From the NCBI GenBank assembly GCA_947492525.1, contig CANLNQ010000017.1, positions 90,943 to 154,942 on the forward strand: a DNA stretch of 64,000 nucleotides, written 5' to 3'. This document shows, one piece after another, positions 54,576 through 63,923 of this stretch. Source of the stretch: an uncultured Granulosicoccus sp. Its GTDB lineage: Bacteria > Pseudomonadota > Gammaproteobacteria > Granulosicoccales > Granulosicoccaceae. A model generated the notes under the pieces. The model ran no database searches. It was not told the origin of the DNA and was given only the letters and a program-made list of their open reading frames with translations. Position numbers and translations under genes: made by a program. Numbering within the stretch: position 1 is the first letter of the stretch; each line of letters opens with the position of its first letter.

Positions 54576-55367
54576 TCAGAACTGTTCGATAAATGCTCTG
54601 ACACGCTCGGCATTCTTTCCGCGATCACTGCGACCGATACGCGAGTGTGAACGGATATCGACGATGCGGCCCGTACCGTTCTCACCGACGCGAATGATGA
54701 CGTCATCCTGAAAGTTGAAGAAGCGGGTGGACGCAATTGCCTCGATGATACCGCTGTCGGCATCCTGTGAAACGATTTCCAACCCCATGTCCTTCGCCAC
54801 TTCCAGGGCGCGGTTGAACGCCCCGGCTTTGTCCAACGATGAATCAATGGGTTTGATATCAGGGTACTGCGCCACCTGGGCGGCAGCCGCACCTTGCCCT
54901 GCATACTCGATCGGATTACTACCCTCGGGTCGCATTGCGACGACTGCCGAGAAAGCGGGCGGGTTCTGTGTATCCGTGCTGACGTCATTGATCGGCGCCT
55001 TGCTCGGATCCGCAGGCCCCTTTGCACCGGCACCAGGAGGAGGTCCAGCGGGTCCAGCGCCGAACAGCGCAGTCCCAGCAGGCATGTTCATTTTCATCAC
55101 ACCCAATGGTGCGAGAACAATCACCCCGGCAATCAGGGCCTTGAGCAGTGACGCCTTGTGCTTCCAGGACAACAGCGCGACGATGAGGCAGAAACCTGCA
55201 ATGAACACACTGATTTGAGCCGCCGTATGTAGATACCCAGAGGCTTCTCTGAAACCGAAGCTGTCGCTACGATAGGCCAGTACGATAGCGGCCATGGCCA
55301 GAACGCTGAGGACGCTCGCGACCAGCGCGAGGGTTGAAAAGAGCTTCATGTTTTTCGTGGTTGACAT
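54576..55367 (-). CDS. DUF1499 membrane protein
   Basis: 263 residues. Three hydrophobic segments fill the first ~100 residues, followed by a Pro/Gly-rich linker (GAGPAGPPPGAGAKGPADPS). The DUF1499 domain at ~150-263 includes EVAKDMGLEIVSQDADSGII, IEAIASTRFFNFQDDVIIRV and the conserved IVDIRSHSRIGRSDRGKNAE. DUF1499 proteins are common and uncharacterised. The frame ends at the usual family C-terminus RVRAFIEQF. It is a single gene on the minus strand. Confidence 0.87.
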   Translation of the reverse strand: MSTTKNMKLFSTLALVASVLSVLAMAAIVLAYRSDSFGFREASGYLHTAAQISVFIAGFCLIVALLSWKHKASLLKALIAGVIVLAPLGVMKMNMPAGTALFGAGPAGPPPGAGAKGPADPSKAPINDVSTDTQNPPAFSAVVAMRPEGSNPIEYAGQGAAAAQVAQYPDIKPIDSSLDKAGAFNRALEVAKDMGLEIVSQDADSGIIEAIASTRFFNFQDDVIIRVGENGTGRIVDIRSHSRIGRSDRGKNAERVRAFIEQF

Positions 55368-55520
55368 TCAATGGTCTCCGGCTCGGTACCAGGGTTATAG
55401 AGAAACAAGGATTTAAATAATTCGGTCTACCAATGAGACGGGCTCATCACAGGATCATGCCGCAAATTGGAACAAGCCGGGTAAACGCCGCTCAACGAAC
55501 GGCAATTAGCCGAAGGTCGG

Positions 55521-56924
55521 TCAAGACTGCCAGCCACCACCCAATACGCGGTAGAGGGTGACCCAATTGGTGGCTTCTGCCAATCTCGCCATGATCATGT
55601 TCTGCTGGGCTGTATAGAAGGAACGCTGTGCCGTCAGGACTGACAAGGAGCTCTCCAGGCCCTTGCGGTAGCTGGCGTCAGTGAGATTGTAGATTTTCTC
55701 GTTTGCCTCCAGCAATGATTGGCGAGCAGACAACAACAGCTGCATGTTTTCCTGCTCGCTCAGCGCATCGGAGACTTCCTGGAATGCTGTCTGAATCGCA
55801 TACTCGTATTCGGCCAGCGCAGCATCACGCTCCACCTCGGCAACACGCACCTCCGCCTTGCTGGAGCCTCCGTCGAAGATAGGTACGGACAAGCTGGGAA
55901 TGAAGTTCCAGAAGCCGCTACCACCACCAAACAGATCTGACAGTTCACTGCTGGCACTCCCCACACTGGTAGTCAGAGTGATACTCGGAAAGCGCGCTGC
56001 ACGCGCCGCACCGATATTGGCATTGGCCGCTCGCAGACTGCGCTCAGCCGCCAACACATCCGGTCGACGTTGCAACAACGCCGAAGGTGCCTCCGCCACC
56101 GGCGCAACGGTGCTGATCAGGGGCGTCAGTGGATCATCCACATCGGCGGCCACGTCGTCCACCAGAGCCGGATCGATAGCCTGGCCGACCAGCAAGGTCA
56201 GACTGTTGAGATCCTGCGCCACCTGAGTCCGGTAAGTTGCAATATCTGCACGCGCCGTGTCGACACTGGTTTGAGCCGTGGCAACGTCCAGCCCCGAAGC
56301 CGTCCCGATCTTGAAGGTGTTCAATGTCAGGTCCAGCGATTTCTGCTGGCTTTCCAGCGTACTCTGCGCCAGACGTAGACTCTGCTGATCGGCAGCCAGC
56401 GTGAAATAGGCTGTAGCGACCTCTGCCACCAGTGTGATACGCACGGAACGCAGCGTCTCCTCATAGGAGAGGTAGGTCTCCAGAGCCTGATCACGCAGAT
56501 TGTTGAGGCGTCCAAAGAAATCAAGCTCGAAGGCACTGATTCCCAGAGTTGCACTATAGGCATGCGTGGTGTCGCCGTTGGATCGCTGTGCCGTACTGCT
56601 ACCGGCGGCATCGACCGACGGCAGCGTATCGGCTCGAGCGATCCGGTACTGGGCACGGGCTGACTCGACGGCCAATGCACTCTGGCGCAAGCTACGATTG
56701 TTGTTCAGCGCCATGTCTATGAGCTGACGCAAACGTTCATCACCGTAGAACTCACGCCAGTCGAGCTCATCCACTGCCACAGCGTCATTATCGCCAACCT
56801 GCTCCGTTGGCCAGCTGTCGGCAACCGGTGCAAGAGGCTGGTTATACTCCGGCGCCAGACTGGCACAGCCTGTCAGGGTGACGCCCAGGGCACTACTCAA
56901 CAAGGTGAGGCGGAAGGTGTTCAT
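55521..56924 (-). CDS. RND efflux outer-membrane factor (NodT/OprM family)
   Basis: 467 residues with a lipobox LTGC (Cys20). The mature protein contains the doubled OEP pattern of helices and strands: WREFYGDERLRQLIDMALNN near 57, the first LRQSALAVESARAQYRIARA, and the second repeat around 260-440 including RPDVLAAERSLRAANANIGA and FIPSLSVPIFDGG. It forms the trimeric channel that exports drugs or metabolites from an RND pump. It overlaps the truncated RND pump gene by four bases. Confidence 0.93.
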   Translation of the reverse strand: MNTFRLTLLSSALGVTLTGCASLAPEYNQPLAPVADSWPTEQVGDNDAVAVDELDWREFYGDERLRQLIDMALNNNRSLRQSALAVESARAQYRIARADTLPSVDAAGSSTAQRSNGDTTHAYSATLGISAFELDFFGRLNNLRDQALETYLSYEETLRSVRITLVAEVATAYFTLAADQQSLRLAQSTLESQQKSLDLTLNTFKIGTASGLDVATAQTSVDTARADIATYRTQVAQDLNSLTLLVGQAIDPALVDDVAADVDDPLTPLISTVAPVAEAPSALLQRRPDVLAAERSLRAANANIGAARAARFPSITLTTSVGSASSELSDLFGGGSGFWNFIPSLSVPIFDGGSSKAEVRVAEVERDAALAEYEYAIQTAFQEVSDALSEQENMQLLLSARQSLLEANEKIYNLTDASYRKGLESSLSVLTAQRSFYTAQQNMIMARLAEATNWVTLYRVLGGGWQS

Positions 56925-58759
56925 GGCGCCTCCTGGCGGGTTGTGGTGGCAACGGACGTGCTGCTGGTTGACGAAGCGCTGTTCCGCGTGAACAGCTTGT
57001 GTATCAGCACATAGAGCAATGGGATCAGAAAGATGCCGAGCAAGGTGGCCGAGATGACACCACCAATGACCCCGGTACCGACCGCGTGCTGACTGCCTGA
57101 ACCTGCACCGGAACTGATGACCAGCGGCAAGACACCCAGACCGAAAGCCATCGACATCATGACGATGGGGCGCAGACGCTGACGACAGGCATGCAGTGTG
57201 GCGGCAACAACTTCTTCCCCCTCATCCACATGCGCCTTGGCAAACTCCACGATGAGAATGGCGTTCTTGGCGGTCAATCCGAGAATCGTCAGCAAGCCAA
57301 CCTGGAAGTACACATCGTTTTCCAGTCCGCGTAGCTGCGTGGCCAGTACGGTACCCAGTACGCCTACAGGCAGTACCAGCAGTACCGACAAGGGAACAGA
57401 CCAGCTTTCATACAGCGCTGCAAGACACAGAAAGATGACCAGCAAGGAAAACACATACAGGCTGGTGGCGTTGGAGCCGGCTTCCTGCTCCTCATAGGAC
57501 AATCCGCTCCAGGCAACGCTGAAGTCCTCAGCCGACTCCCCTGCCAGTTGCTCCATGATGGCGATGGCCGTTCCCGAGCTGACACCGGACGCGGCATCGC
57601 CTTGTATCTGAATGGAAGAATCGCCATCAAAACGCGAGAGCGTGGGCGAGCCCGTGTTCCATCGACCCGTGGTGAAGGCGGAGAACGGCACCATGTCACC
57701 ATTGCTGTTGCGCACACTCCACTTGTTCAGGTCCTCAGGCAACATGCGAGCATCGGCACGAGCTTGCAGATACACCTTCTTGACGGAACCACGATCGATG
57801 AAGTCGTTGACGTAGCTTCCACCCCAGGCAACAGACAAGACGCTGTTGAGGTCACTGACCGACACACCCAAGGCTCCGGCCTTGGCATTGTCGATGTCCA
57901 GCACATACTGCGGCGTTTGATCCGGAATGCTGATACGCACACCCTGCAACTGAGCATTGCTGTTGGCGGCTACCACCAGTTCATTGGCAGCAGTGGTCAG
58001 TGCCTCATTACCCAGTCCACTGGGGTCCAGCAATTCCATGGTGAAACCACCGGTTGAGCCCAGGCCAGGTATGGACGGTGGCGCCAGCGCCAGCACTTGC
58101 GCATCCTTGATCTGCCCCAATGCGGCCATGGCTCGTTTCTGCACAGCCGTGACGCTCTGCGACGCATCCGGGCGTTCATCCCAGTCCTTGAACCGAATGA
58201 AGCCCAAGCCGACATTCTGGCCGCTACTGCTGAAACTGAAGCCCGCCACCATGAACACAGAATCTACCGACTCTGTTTCGTTCTCCAGAAAGTAGTCTTC
58301 GACCTGCTCGATCACCTTGTCGGTGCGTTCCTGCGTGGCACCGGCGGGCAATTGCAGACTCACGAACATGACGCCTTGATCTTCGTCCGGAACGAAGGAT
58401 GTCGGCAGGCGCATGAACAACATGACCAGCACAACGGCAAGCAGGGCATACAACAACACGAAACGCCCGGCGCGCTTGATCACGTGTGCAACACCCGACT
58501 CGTATCGGGATGTCGTTCGGTCCACCAGGCGATTGAAACCACCGAACAGCTTGCTCGATGAATGCCCACCCGCTGGCGTTGGCTTCAACAAGGTGGCGCA
58601 CAACGCGGGTGTGAATATCAGGGCCACCAGCACCGAGAGTGCCATGGCCGACACGATGGTGATGGAGAACTGCCGATAGATGACCCCCTTGGTACCGCTG
58701 AAGAACGCCATCGGCAGAAACACGGATCTGATGGCGTGGATTGTGTGACTGGAAGGCAA
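56921..58759 (-). pseudogene. RND efflux pump (AcrB-type), 5'-truncated
   Basis: 612 codons opening with a TTG at 58759; real similarity starts at about 58723 with VFLPMAFFSGTKGVIYRQFS, which corresponds to AcrB near residue 450 of about 1,050. The missing part is the first 440 or so residues, including TM1-TM6, half the porter domain and the TM4 aspartate pair of the proton relay. The remaining part is intact through GLTAKNAILIVEFAKAHVDE (TM10 Lys) to the C-terminus. No membrane-fusion-protein gene is present. It is probably non-functional. Confidence 0.88.
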
Positions 58760-58760
58760 A

Positions 58761-59780
58761 TCAGGCCGACTTCATCTCCTGGTACGCGGCCAGAATCTTC
58801 TCGACATTGGGCAGACAGAATTGCTCCATTCCTCGCTCGAAGGGGATGGGTACATCCGGATATGCCACTCTTGCTGGCGACGCCTTCAGCACGGAAACAT
58901 CGTGCTCCACCACCGAAGCGATGACCTCGCCAGAGACGCCATAGCTGTGATAGTCCTCATCCACAACGATGAGACGCCCGGTCTTTGCCACTGACTTGCG
59001 GATGGTCTCCCGGTCCAGTGGAACCAGCGAACGCAAGTCGATGACCTCGGCGTCTGTTCCCTCCTGTGACAATTGTTCAGCGGCCTTCAGCGCATGATGC
59101 ACGCCCAGGCCCAGACTCACGATCGTGACATCCGCCCCCTCGCGTACAACAGCTGCCTTGCCAATCTCCACGGTATAGCTCTCTTCCGGCGTCTTGACTG
59201 TTGCACCGGCCTCGGTACCCAGCCAGCCCATACCCTGTAATCGCTTGTGATACATGAATACAACCGGGCTATCATCGCGGATCGCAGCGGTCATCAGACC
59301 CTTGGCGTCATACGCATTGGAAGGAGCGACAACCTTCATTCCAGGCAGGTGTGCAAAGGTGCCGTAGAGACACTGGGAATGTTGCCCGCCATCCGAGTAC
59401 CCACCACCGGTTGAAGTCATCAGCACCATGGGCACCTTGAGCGAACCACCGTAGAAATAGATGTTCTTCGCCATCAGGTTGTAGATGGCGTCAAAGCACA
59501 CACCGAAAAAGTCGACGAACATCAGTTCTACCACGGGCCGCATTCCATCCTGTGCAGCTCCCACGGCAGCTCCGATAAAGGCGGTTTCGGAGATTGGTGT
59601 ATCGCGGATCCTCTCATCCCCGAATTCTTCCAGCAAGCCGCGAGTATTCCCGTACACGCCACCCAGCGCACCGATATCCTCACCCATCACGAACACGCGT
59701 TCGTCCGCACGCATTTCCTGTGCAACTGACTCGGCCATGGCGCGAGCGATTGTCAGCTTTCTATCGTTAGATTCTGTCAT
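58761..59780 (-). CDS. 2-Oxoacid/acetoin dehydrogenase E1 beta subunit
   Basis: 339 residues, the usual length for an E1 beta subunit. Features: REIDER-like start LTIARAMAESVAQEMRADER, GEDIGALGGVYGNTRGLLEE, the TPP-side ETAFIGAAVGAAQDGMRPVV and the terminal RVAYPDVPIPFERGMEQFCL. With the alpha subunit it decarboxylates pyruvate, acetoin or a branched-chain oxoacid, transferring the acyl group to a lipoyl E2. It follows the alpha gene after 33 bp. The next gene should be E2, but a truncated RND pump gene begins immediately. Confidence 0.92.
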   Translation of the reverse strand: MTESNDRKLTIARAMAESVAQEMRADERVFVMGEDIGALGGVYGNTRGLLEEFGDERIRDTPISETAFIGAAVGAAQDGMRPVVELMFVDFFGVCFDAIYNLMAKNIYFYGGSLKVPMVLMTSTGGGYSDGGQHSQCLYGTFAHLPGMKVVAPSNAYDAKGLMTAAIRDDSPVVFMYHKRLQGMGWLGTEAGATVKTPEESYTVEIGKAAVVREGADVTIVSLGLGVHHALKAAEQLSQEGTDAEVIDLRSLVPLDRETIRKSVAKTGRLIVVDEDYHSYGVSGEVIASVVEHDVSVLKASPARVAYPDVPIPFERGMEQFCLPNVEKILAAYQEMKSA

Positions 59781-59812
59781 GGTTTCCTCCGAATATTCCT
59801 GCAGGGTGATCG

Positions 59813-60799
59813 CTACGCAAAGACGGCTGTCAAGGCGTCTTCAGGACGCGGATCCGCACTTTCCCGAGCGAACTTGATGGCCTCGGCAATGCGCTCTTCA
59901 GCTTTTTTCTCGATGCTGTTCAACTCATCCTCGGAGGCATCACCGTCTTCTATCAGACGTGAACGCATCTTCGGGATCGGATCACGTTCCAGCAAAGCAT
60001 CCTTTTCGCCCTTCGGCCGATAGGCTTCCGCATCGCCCATGAAATGACCCGCAAGGCGAAAGGTTTCCACTTCAATCAGGCTTGGCCCTTCACCCGCCCG
60101 AGCGCGGGCGATCGCCTCGCCCACAACGTCATAGATGCGGTAGGGGTCATTGCCTTCCACGTAGTGCCCAGGGATGCCGTAGGATGCGCCGCGCACATCA
60201 TTGCGAGGTACCGACGTCGACGCTCGCTTCGAGACGGATATGCCCCAGGCGTTATCTTCGATGACACAGATGAAGGGCACTTTCCAGACAGCAGCCAGAT
60301 TCATTGCCTCATGAAATGCGCCCTGGTTGGAAGCCCCTTCACCGATGAACGCAACGGCGACACCCGGCTTGCCTTGCATTTTCCGGGAAAGAGCAGCGCC
60401 GACTGCGGGCCCCAGGCCCTGACCGACAATACCGGAGCAGCCAAAGTTGACGGCGGGATCGAACAGATGCATATGCCCACCTCGACCGCCACTGAGCCCG
60501 GTGGACTTGCCGAAAATCTCCGCCATCATCTTGTTCAGATCCACCCCCTTGGCAATTGCCTGATGGTGTGGACGGTGGGTGGCAGTGACGATATCCTCGG
60601 CATCCAGGTGTGCACAGACTCCGACGGCGACCGGTTCCTGGCCATCGGATAGGTGCATTTCACCGGGAATGGGGCCGTTCGCCATATTGAAGACAGGGGT
60701 CTTGCCTTCAAAATAGATCTTCGCAATCTGCTCTTCGCAGCGGCGACTGAGCACCATGTGCTCGTACATCCAGAGCTTCTGTTCGCGTGATGGTTGCAT
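59813..60799 (-). CDS. 2-Oxoacid/acetoin dehydrogenase E1 alpha subunit
   Basis: 328 residues, matching AcoA/PdhA alpha subunits. The TPP/Mg motif is AFIGEGASNQGAFHEAMNLA, with VIEDNAWGISV supplying the Asn ligand. An N-terminal GQEPVAVGVCAHL and the GGRGGHMHLFDP loop are also typical. The phosphorylation-loop serines of eukaryotic PDH are absent. The length and the two-gene E1 favour acetoin or pyruvate over branched-chain substrates, but the choice cannot be settled from the sequence. Confidence 0.92.
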   Translation of the reverse strand: MQPSREQKLWMYEHMVLSRRCEEQIAKIYFEGKTPVFNMANGPIPGEMHLSDGQEPVAVGVCAHLDAEDIVTATHRPHHQAIAKGVDLNKMMAEIFGKSTGLSGGRGGHMHLFDPAVNFGCSGIVGQGLGPAVGAALSRKMQGKPGVAVAFIGEGASNQGAFHEAMNLAAVWKVPFICVIEDNAWGISVSKRASTSVPRNDVRGASYGIPGHYVEGNDPYRIYDVVGEAIARARAGEGPSLIEVETFRLAGHFMGDAEAYRPKGEKDALLERDPIPKMRSRLIEDGDASEDELNSIEKKAEERIAEAIKFARESADPRPEDALTAVFA

Positions 60800-60902
60800 C
60801 GTTGATTCTCCCGTTTCACGGCCGGTGGGTCCCGGCGCTGATCTTGTCAGGAGATTTGAACGGATCGACCAGGTCTCGACAACTGGAAACTACCGGCCAA
60901 TC

Positions 60903-60940
60903 AAAAAGTGTCTCACCGAGCGACAAATGAGACACTTTTT
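60903..60940 (-). terminator. Bidirectional terminator with 13-bp perfect stem
   Basis: AAAAAGTGTCTCA at 60903-60915 pairs perfectly with TGAGACACTTTTT at 60928-60940 (12-base loop). The A and T runs at the stem ends give a T-run on either strand. It lies just past the stop of the enoyl-CoA hydratase gene and also shields the E1 operon promoter. Confidence 0.9.
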
Positions 60941-60945
60941 CGTCT

Positions 60946-61791
60946 CTAGTTGTTGATTTCCTGCACCTTGACGAGCATGTCTGGCCAGGTTCGCTGATTG
61001 TCCATGTCAAATTGTGCACCCAGTCCATCGGCCCATTCGAAACGCTTGAGAGCTGCCGTCTGACTGGTTGCCTGGTATAGCCAATAGGCTTCGGCACGCA
61101 GGGCGTCTGCAATCGGCAGATCGATGGATTCGTATACCGCCTGTTTGGTGGCATTGATCGATTCGGATGGCCACAGGGCAATGCGCCGAGCCAGATCTTC
61201 CACGAAGGGACCGATTTCGTCAGCATCCAGGGCACGGTTGACGGTGCCGTAGGCCTCGGCCTCGTCGGCATCAAAGTCCCGAGCGCCCAGCACGATTTCC
61301 AGGGCACGGCCAAGTCCTGTCTGGCGTGCCATACGAGAGGCACCACCACCGCAGGGCAGAATGCCCATACCCACTTCCATCTGCATGAACTTCGCTTTGC
61401 CTCGAGCGGCAAAACGCATGTCGCAAGCCAGCGCGAACTCGTGACCACCTCCGCGAGCGAAGCCCTCGATCTTGGCAATGGTTGCCTGAGGCAATTTGCT
61501 GATGCGCTCCAGAACCACTTGCAGGTCCAGCAGTTTGACTTCGTCCCGGGAGACGGCCCTGCCTGACATATCCTTCAGAAAGTTGGTGTCGGCATGAGCA
61601 ACGAATATCTCAGGGTGTGCAGACTGGAACACCACAACCTTGACCTGCTTGTCTGCTTCCAGTTTCTGTGAAAGCTGATTAAGGTCGGCCAGCATGGGCA
61701 GGCCCTGCACATTGACGGGCGCGAAATCGAATGTGACCCAGGCGATGCCATTATCAATCTCAACCTTGAATGTCGTGAAATTCTTGTATTC
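60946..61791 (-). CDS. Enoyl-CoA hydratase/isomerase family protein
   Basis: About 281 residues from the ATG at 61791 (MEYKNFTTFKVEIDNGIAWV); the frame open from 61818 is less typical. Crotonase-fold oxyanion-hole segments are HPEIFVAHADTNFL and IEGFARGGGHEFALACDMRF. The usual catalytic glutamates are not both obvious in the MGILPCGGGASRMARQTGLG region, where one position is Gly, so the reaction may be other than hydration. It stands alone between a hairpin terminator and a gene gap and would act on an acyl-CoA. Confidence 0.87.
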   Translation of the reverse strand, partial: EYKNFTTFKVEIDNGIAWVTFDFAPVNVQGLPMLADLNQLSQKLEADKQVKVVVFQSAHPEIFVAHADTNFLKDMSGRAVSRDEVKLLDLQVVLERISKLPQATIAKIEGFARGGGHEFALACDMRFAARGKAKFMQMEVGMGILPCGGGASRMARQTGLGRALEIVLGARDFDADEAEAYGTVNRALDADEIGPFVEDLARRIALWPSESINATKQAVYESIDLPIADALRAEAYWLYQATSQTAALKRFEWADGLGAQFDMDNQRTWPDMLVKVQEINN

Positions 61792-62117
61792 CATCTGAAC
61801 AGTCCTCTTTCGATTCAATGGCGCCGGACTGGAGTGCCCGTCGCTTGAAACAGACTGTACGTGTCATGGGTAGCGCATTGAAACTGGCAGGTGCCGCGAA
61901 ACAGAATTCGCTTTTCAACGGCAATGCAATCTAATGCACCACGGTGTCAGAGCAGTATTTCTTCAAGGAGCTCCCCGAACATGCACACCTCTGCATCTGC
62001 ATCTTCACCAAACTGTTCTGGTTTACACCTTGCAGATTTTTGGCAGACAGTCCTTTCACGTCTGCGGACTCTGAGCCTGGAGAGTTTCCTGTATAAAAAA
62101 GGTGCAACTAGAGCACT
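61792..62117. other. Gap with no gene
   Basis: 326 bp between the enoyl-CoA hydratase start and the end of the PolX-like gene. No frame has protein features. It should contain the hydratase promoter. Confidence 0.4.
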
Positions 62118-62618
62118 CTAAGAACAATCACAAAGGGCAAGAACCGTCGCCTGCATCTTCGGGCCGAAGCCTTTGACACTGGCCAACTGGCCGGATTTCA
62201 GAGACGCGCACAGGGCTTGCAGGCTGTCGATGCCATGATCCTGATAGAGAGTGCGCGCGGTCTTGGGTCCCAGCCTGTCGATAGCCGTGAGTTCGAGCAC
62301 GGTTCGTGGTGGTGGCGGGCCGTACTGATCATCATTGAATTTGTCGGTCGTACCGGTCTGGACGATCTCTGTCAGATAACCCGTGATGACACCACCCACG
62401 CCTCTGATGGAGTCCAGCTTTCCGGCGTCGGCCAGTTCATCTATGCATTCGGGCCAGCGAGAGATGGCATGGGCCAGTTGTGCATATCGCTTGGCATGCT
62501 CCTCGGGATAGCCGCCGATGATCAGATACTCACCCAGTTGCTTGACCACTGCGGCAACTTCATCATTGCGCTTCCAGCGTGTTCTGCCCTTCTCGTCCAC
62601 ATAGGTCGCTGCTGCCAT
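62118..62618 (-). CDS. Stand-alone PolX-type N-terminal/helix-hairpin-helix protein
   Basis: About 166 residues from the ATG at 62618, which has GGGAG upstream; the frame from 62762 lacks one. Residues ~15-85 look like the 8-kDa domain of family X DNA polymerases (VAAVVKQLGEYLIIGGYPEE, HAKRYAQLAHAISRWP, LDSIRGVGGVITGYLTEIV). A second HhH set follows: LTAIDRLGPKTARTLYQDHG and SVKGFGPKMQATVLAL. The polymerase palm and PHP domains are absent, so this is a DNA-binding module, perhaps for repair or chromosome upkeep. The protein ends soon after the last hairpin. Confidence 0.72.
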   Translation of the reverse strand: MAAATYVDEKGRTRWKRNDEVAAVVKQLGEYLIIGGYPEEHAKRYAQLAHAISRWPECIDELADAGKLDSIRGVGGVITGYLTEIVQTGTTDKFNDDQYGPPPPRTVLELTAIDRLGPKTARTLYQDHGIDSLQALCASLKSGQLASVKGFGPKMQATVLALCDCS

Positions 62619-62973
62619 GACTGTCTCCCGGAAATCACTGTAATCAGTATAAGCACAAGCCATGCTCATCATCGGGGTCGCTCGTGCTGTTTCATGCACG
62701 GTAGAGGACTCGGCATTGCTAACTGAGAGAAGGCATCGGCCATTGCCTGCAACCGGGATCACGATTCAGTTGATCACGACTCCAGCATTGTCTCGACGGC
62801 AGTGATTGACTGAACCGCGGCTAGACTCTAGCCCGACGACAAAACCCGCCCTTGCTCTCGGCTTTTTAATTTGTCATGCTGAGCGGATATTCTCACTCGG
62901 GATCTACATCGTGAAATCCGTTCTTCAACCTGCGATGCACAACTGATCCCATGCTCAGCGTATACGTCGGCCC
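62619..62973. other. Divergent gap upstream of AraC regulator
   Basis: 355 bp with no supported gene. It holds the promoters for the PolX-like protein and the AraC regulator. No operator dyad was identified. Confidence 0.4.
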
Positions 62974-63915
62974 ATGATCCAGTCGCGTCCTAGCGCGGCA
63001 GTGTTGCTGCAGTTCTTTGTCGACCTTTTCCAGGATGCCGATATCACACCGACTTTTCTGGAGGCTGTTTCGGACCCGTCGCGACTCCGTGAATTCACCA
63101 GCATCGATGCGTCCCGGGTAGAAGAAATTCTGCATCTGGCGCAACAGGTATACCGGGAGGATCCGAACCGGGCCATCGACAAGGGTCTCAGTCTGCATAC
63201 CGATTATTGCAATGCACAATTCGCCTGGTTGCTCTCCGCCAGAAATATTCTCGATCTGATGGAACGACTGGAAACCATCACCCAGTACAAGATATTCAAC
63301 GTCACGCCGATAGACCGCGATACTCTGAAAATTCATCTGGAGGTCGGACCGGAACTGGACAATTACAACTTGCTCTTCGGCGCCTCAGTGCTGCTCGGAC
63401 TGCTGCGCGATACCTCCCCGTTGCTGGAAATGGATCTACATTGTTCCGCTGATCTCGTGGCAATCGGTACCGGCCTTCAAGACAAGGCGCAATGTAGACT
63501 GAAAGCGAATTCGTCCGCCCCCTATCTGATACTGCATCTGAAAGATCTGGAGCAACAGTCCTTGCTGACGCGAAACGATGCCCTCTCGGCCATTCTGCAG
63601 AACCAGGCAAAGTTGAAGCGGATCGACCTCGAATGCTCGAGTCATGTGGCGGCAGTGGTGACAGCCATAAGAAATCACATGCATGATCCCGACTTTTCCA
63701 TGGCAGACCTGGCAGCGGAGATGAACACCAGTCAGCGCAGTCTGCAGCGTCGGCTGCAAGAACAGCATCTGACCTTCAAACAGTTGGTGAAACGTGAGCG
63801 ACAGCGTAGAGCCGTCGATTTGATCGAGAGTGGTCGCCATGATCGCTCTGCCATCGTCGAGATGGTGGGCTACCGCGAGCTGAGCTCACTCTATCGTCTG
63901 ATGCGCAACCACTAG
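62974..63915 (+). CDS. AraC-family regulator, slightly short C-terminus
   Basis: 313 residues. The N-terminal ~1-190 match the arabinose-binding-like domain of OruR/ArgR-type AraC regulators (LLQFFVDLFQDADITPTFLE, RLREFTSIDASRVEEILHLA). The C-terminal double helix-turn-helix begins SSHVAAVVTAIRNHMHDPDF, includes MNTSQRSLQRRLQEQHLTFK and ends YRELSSLYRLMRNH. Normal family members have about 10-12 more residues (the TGMSP-x-YR helix); the stop at 63913 cuts this off, eight bases before a 7-bp tandem repeat tract. DNA binding may still work. Confidence 0.85.
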   Translation: MIQSRPSAAVLLQFFVDLFQDADITPTFLEAVSDPSRLREFTSIDASRVEEILHLAQQVYREDPNRAIDKGLSLHTDYCNAQFAWLLSARNILDLMERLETITQYKIFNVTPIDRDTLKIHLEVGPELDNYNLLFGASVLLGLLRDTSPLLEMDLHCSADLVAIGTGLQDKAQCRLKANSSAPYLILHLKDLEQQSLLTRNDALSAILQNQAKLKRIDLECSSHVAAVVTAIRNHMHDPDFSMADLAAEMNTSQRSLQRRLQEQHLTFKQLVKRERQRRAVDLIESGRHDRSAIVEMVGYRELSSLYRLMRNH

Positions 63916-63923
63916 GCAACAGA

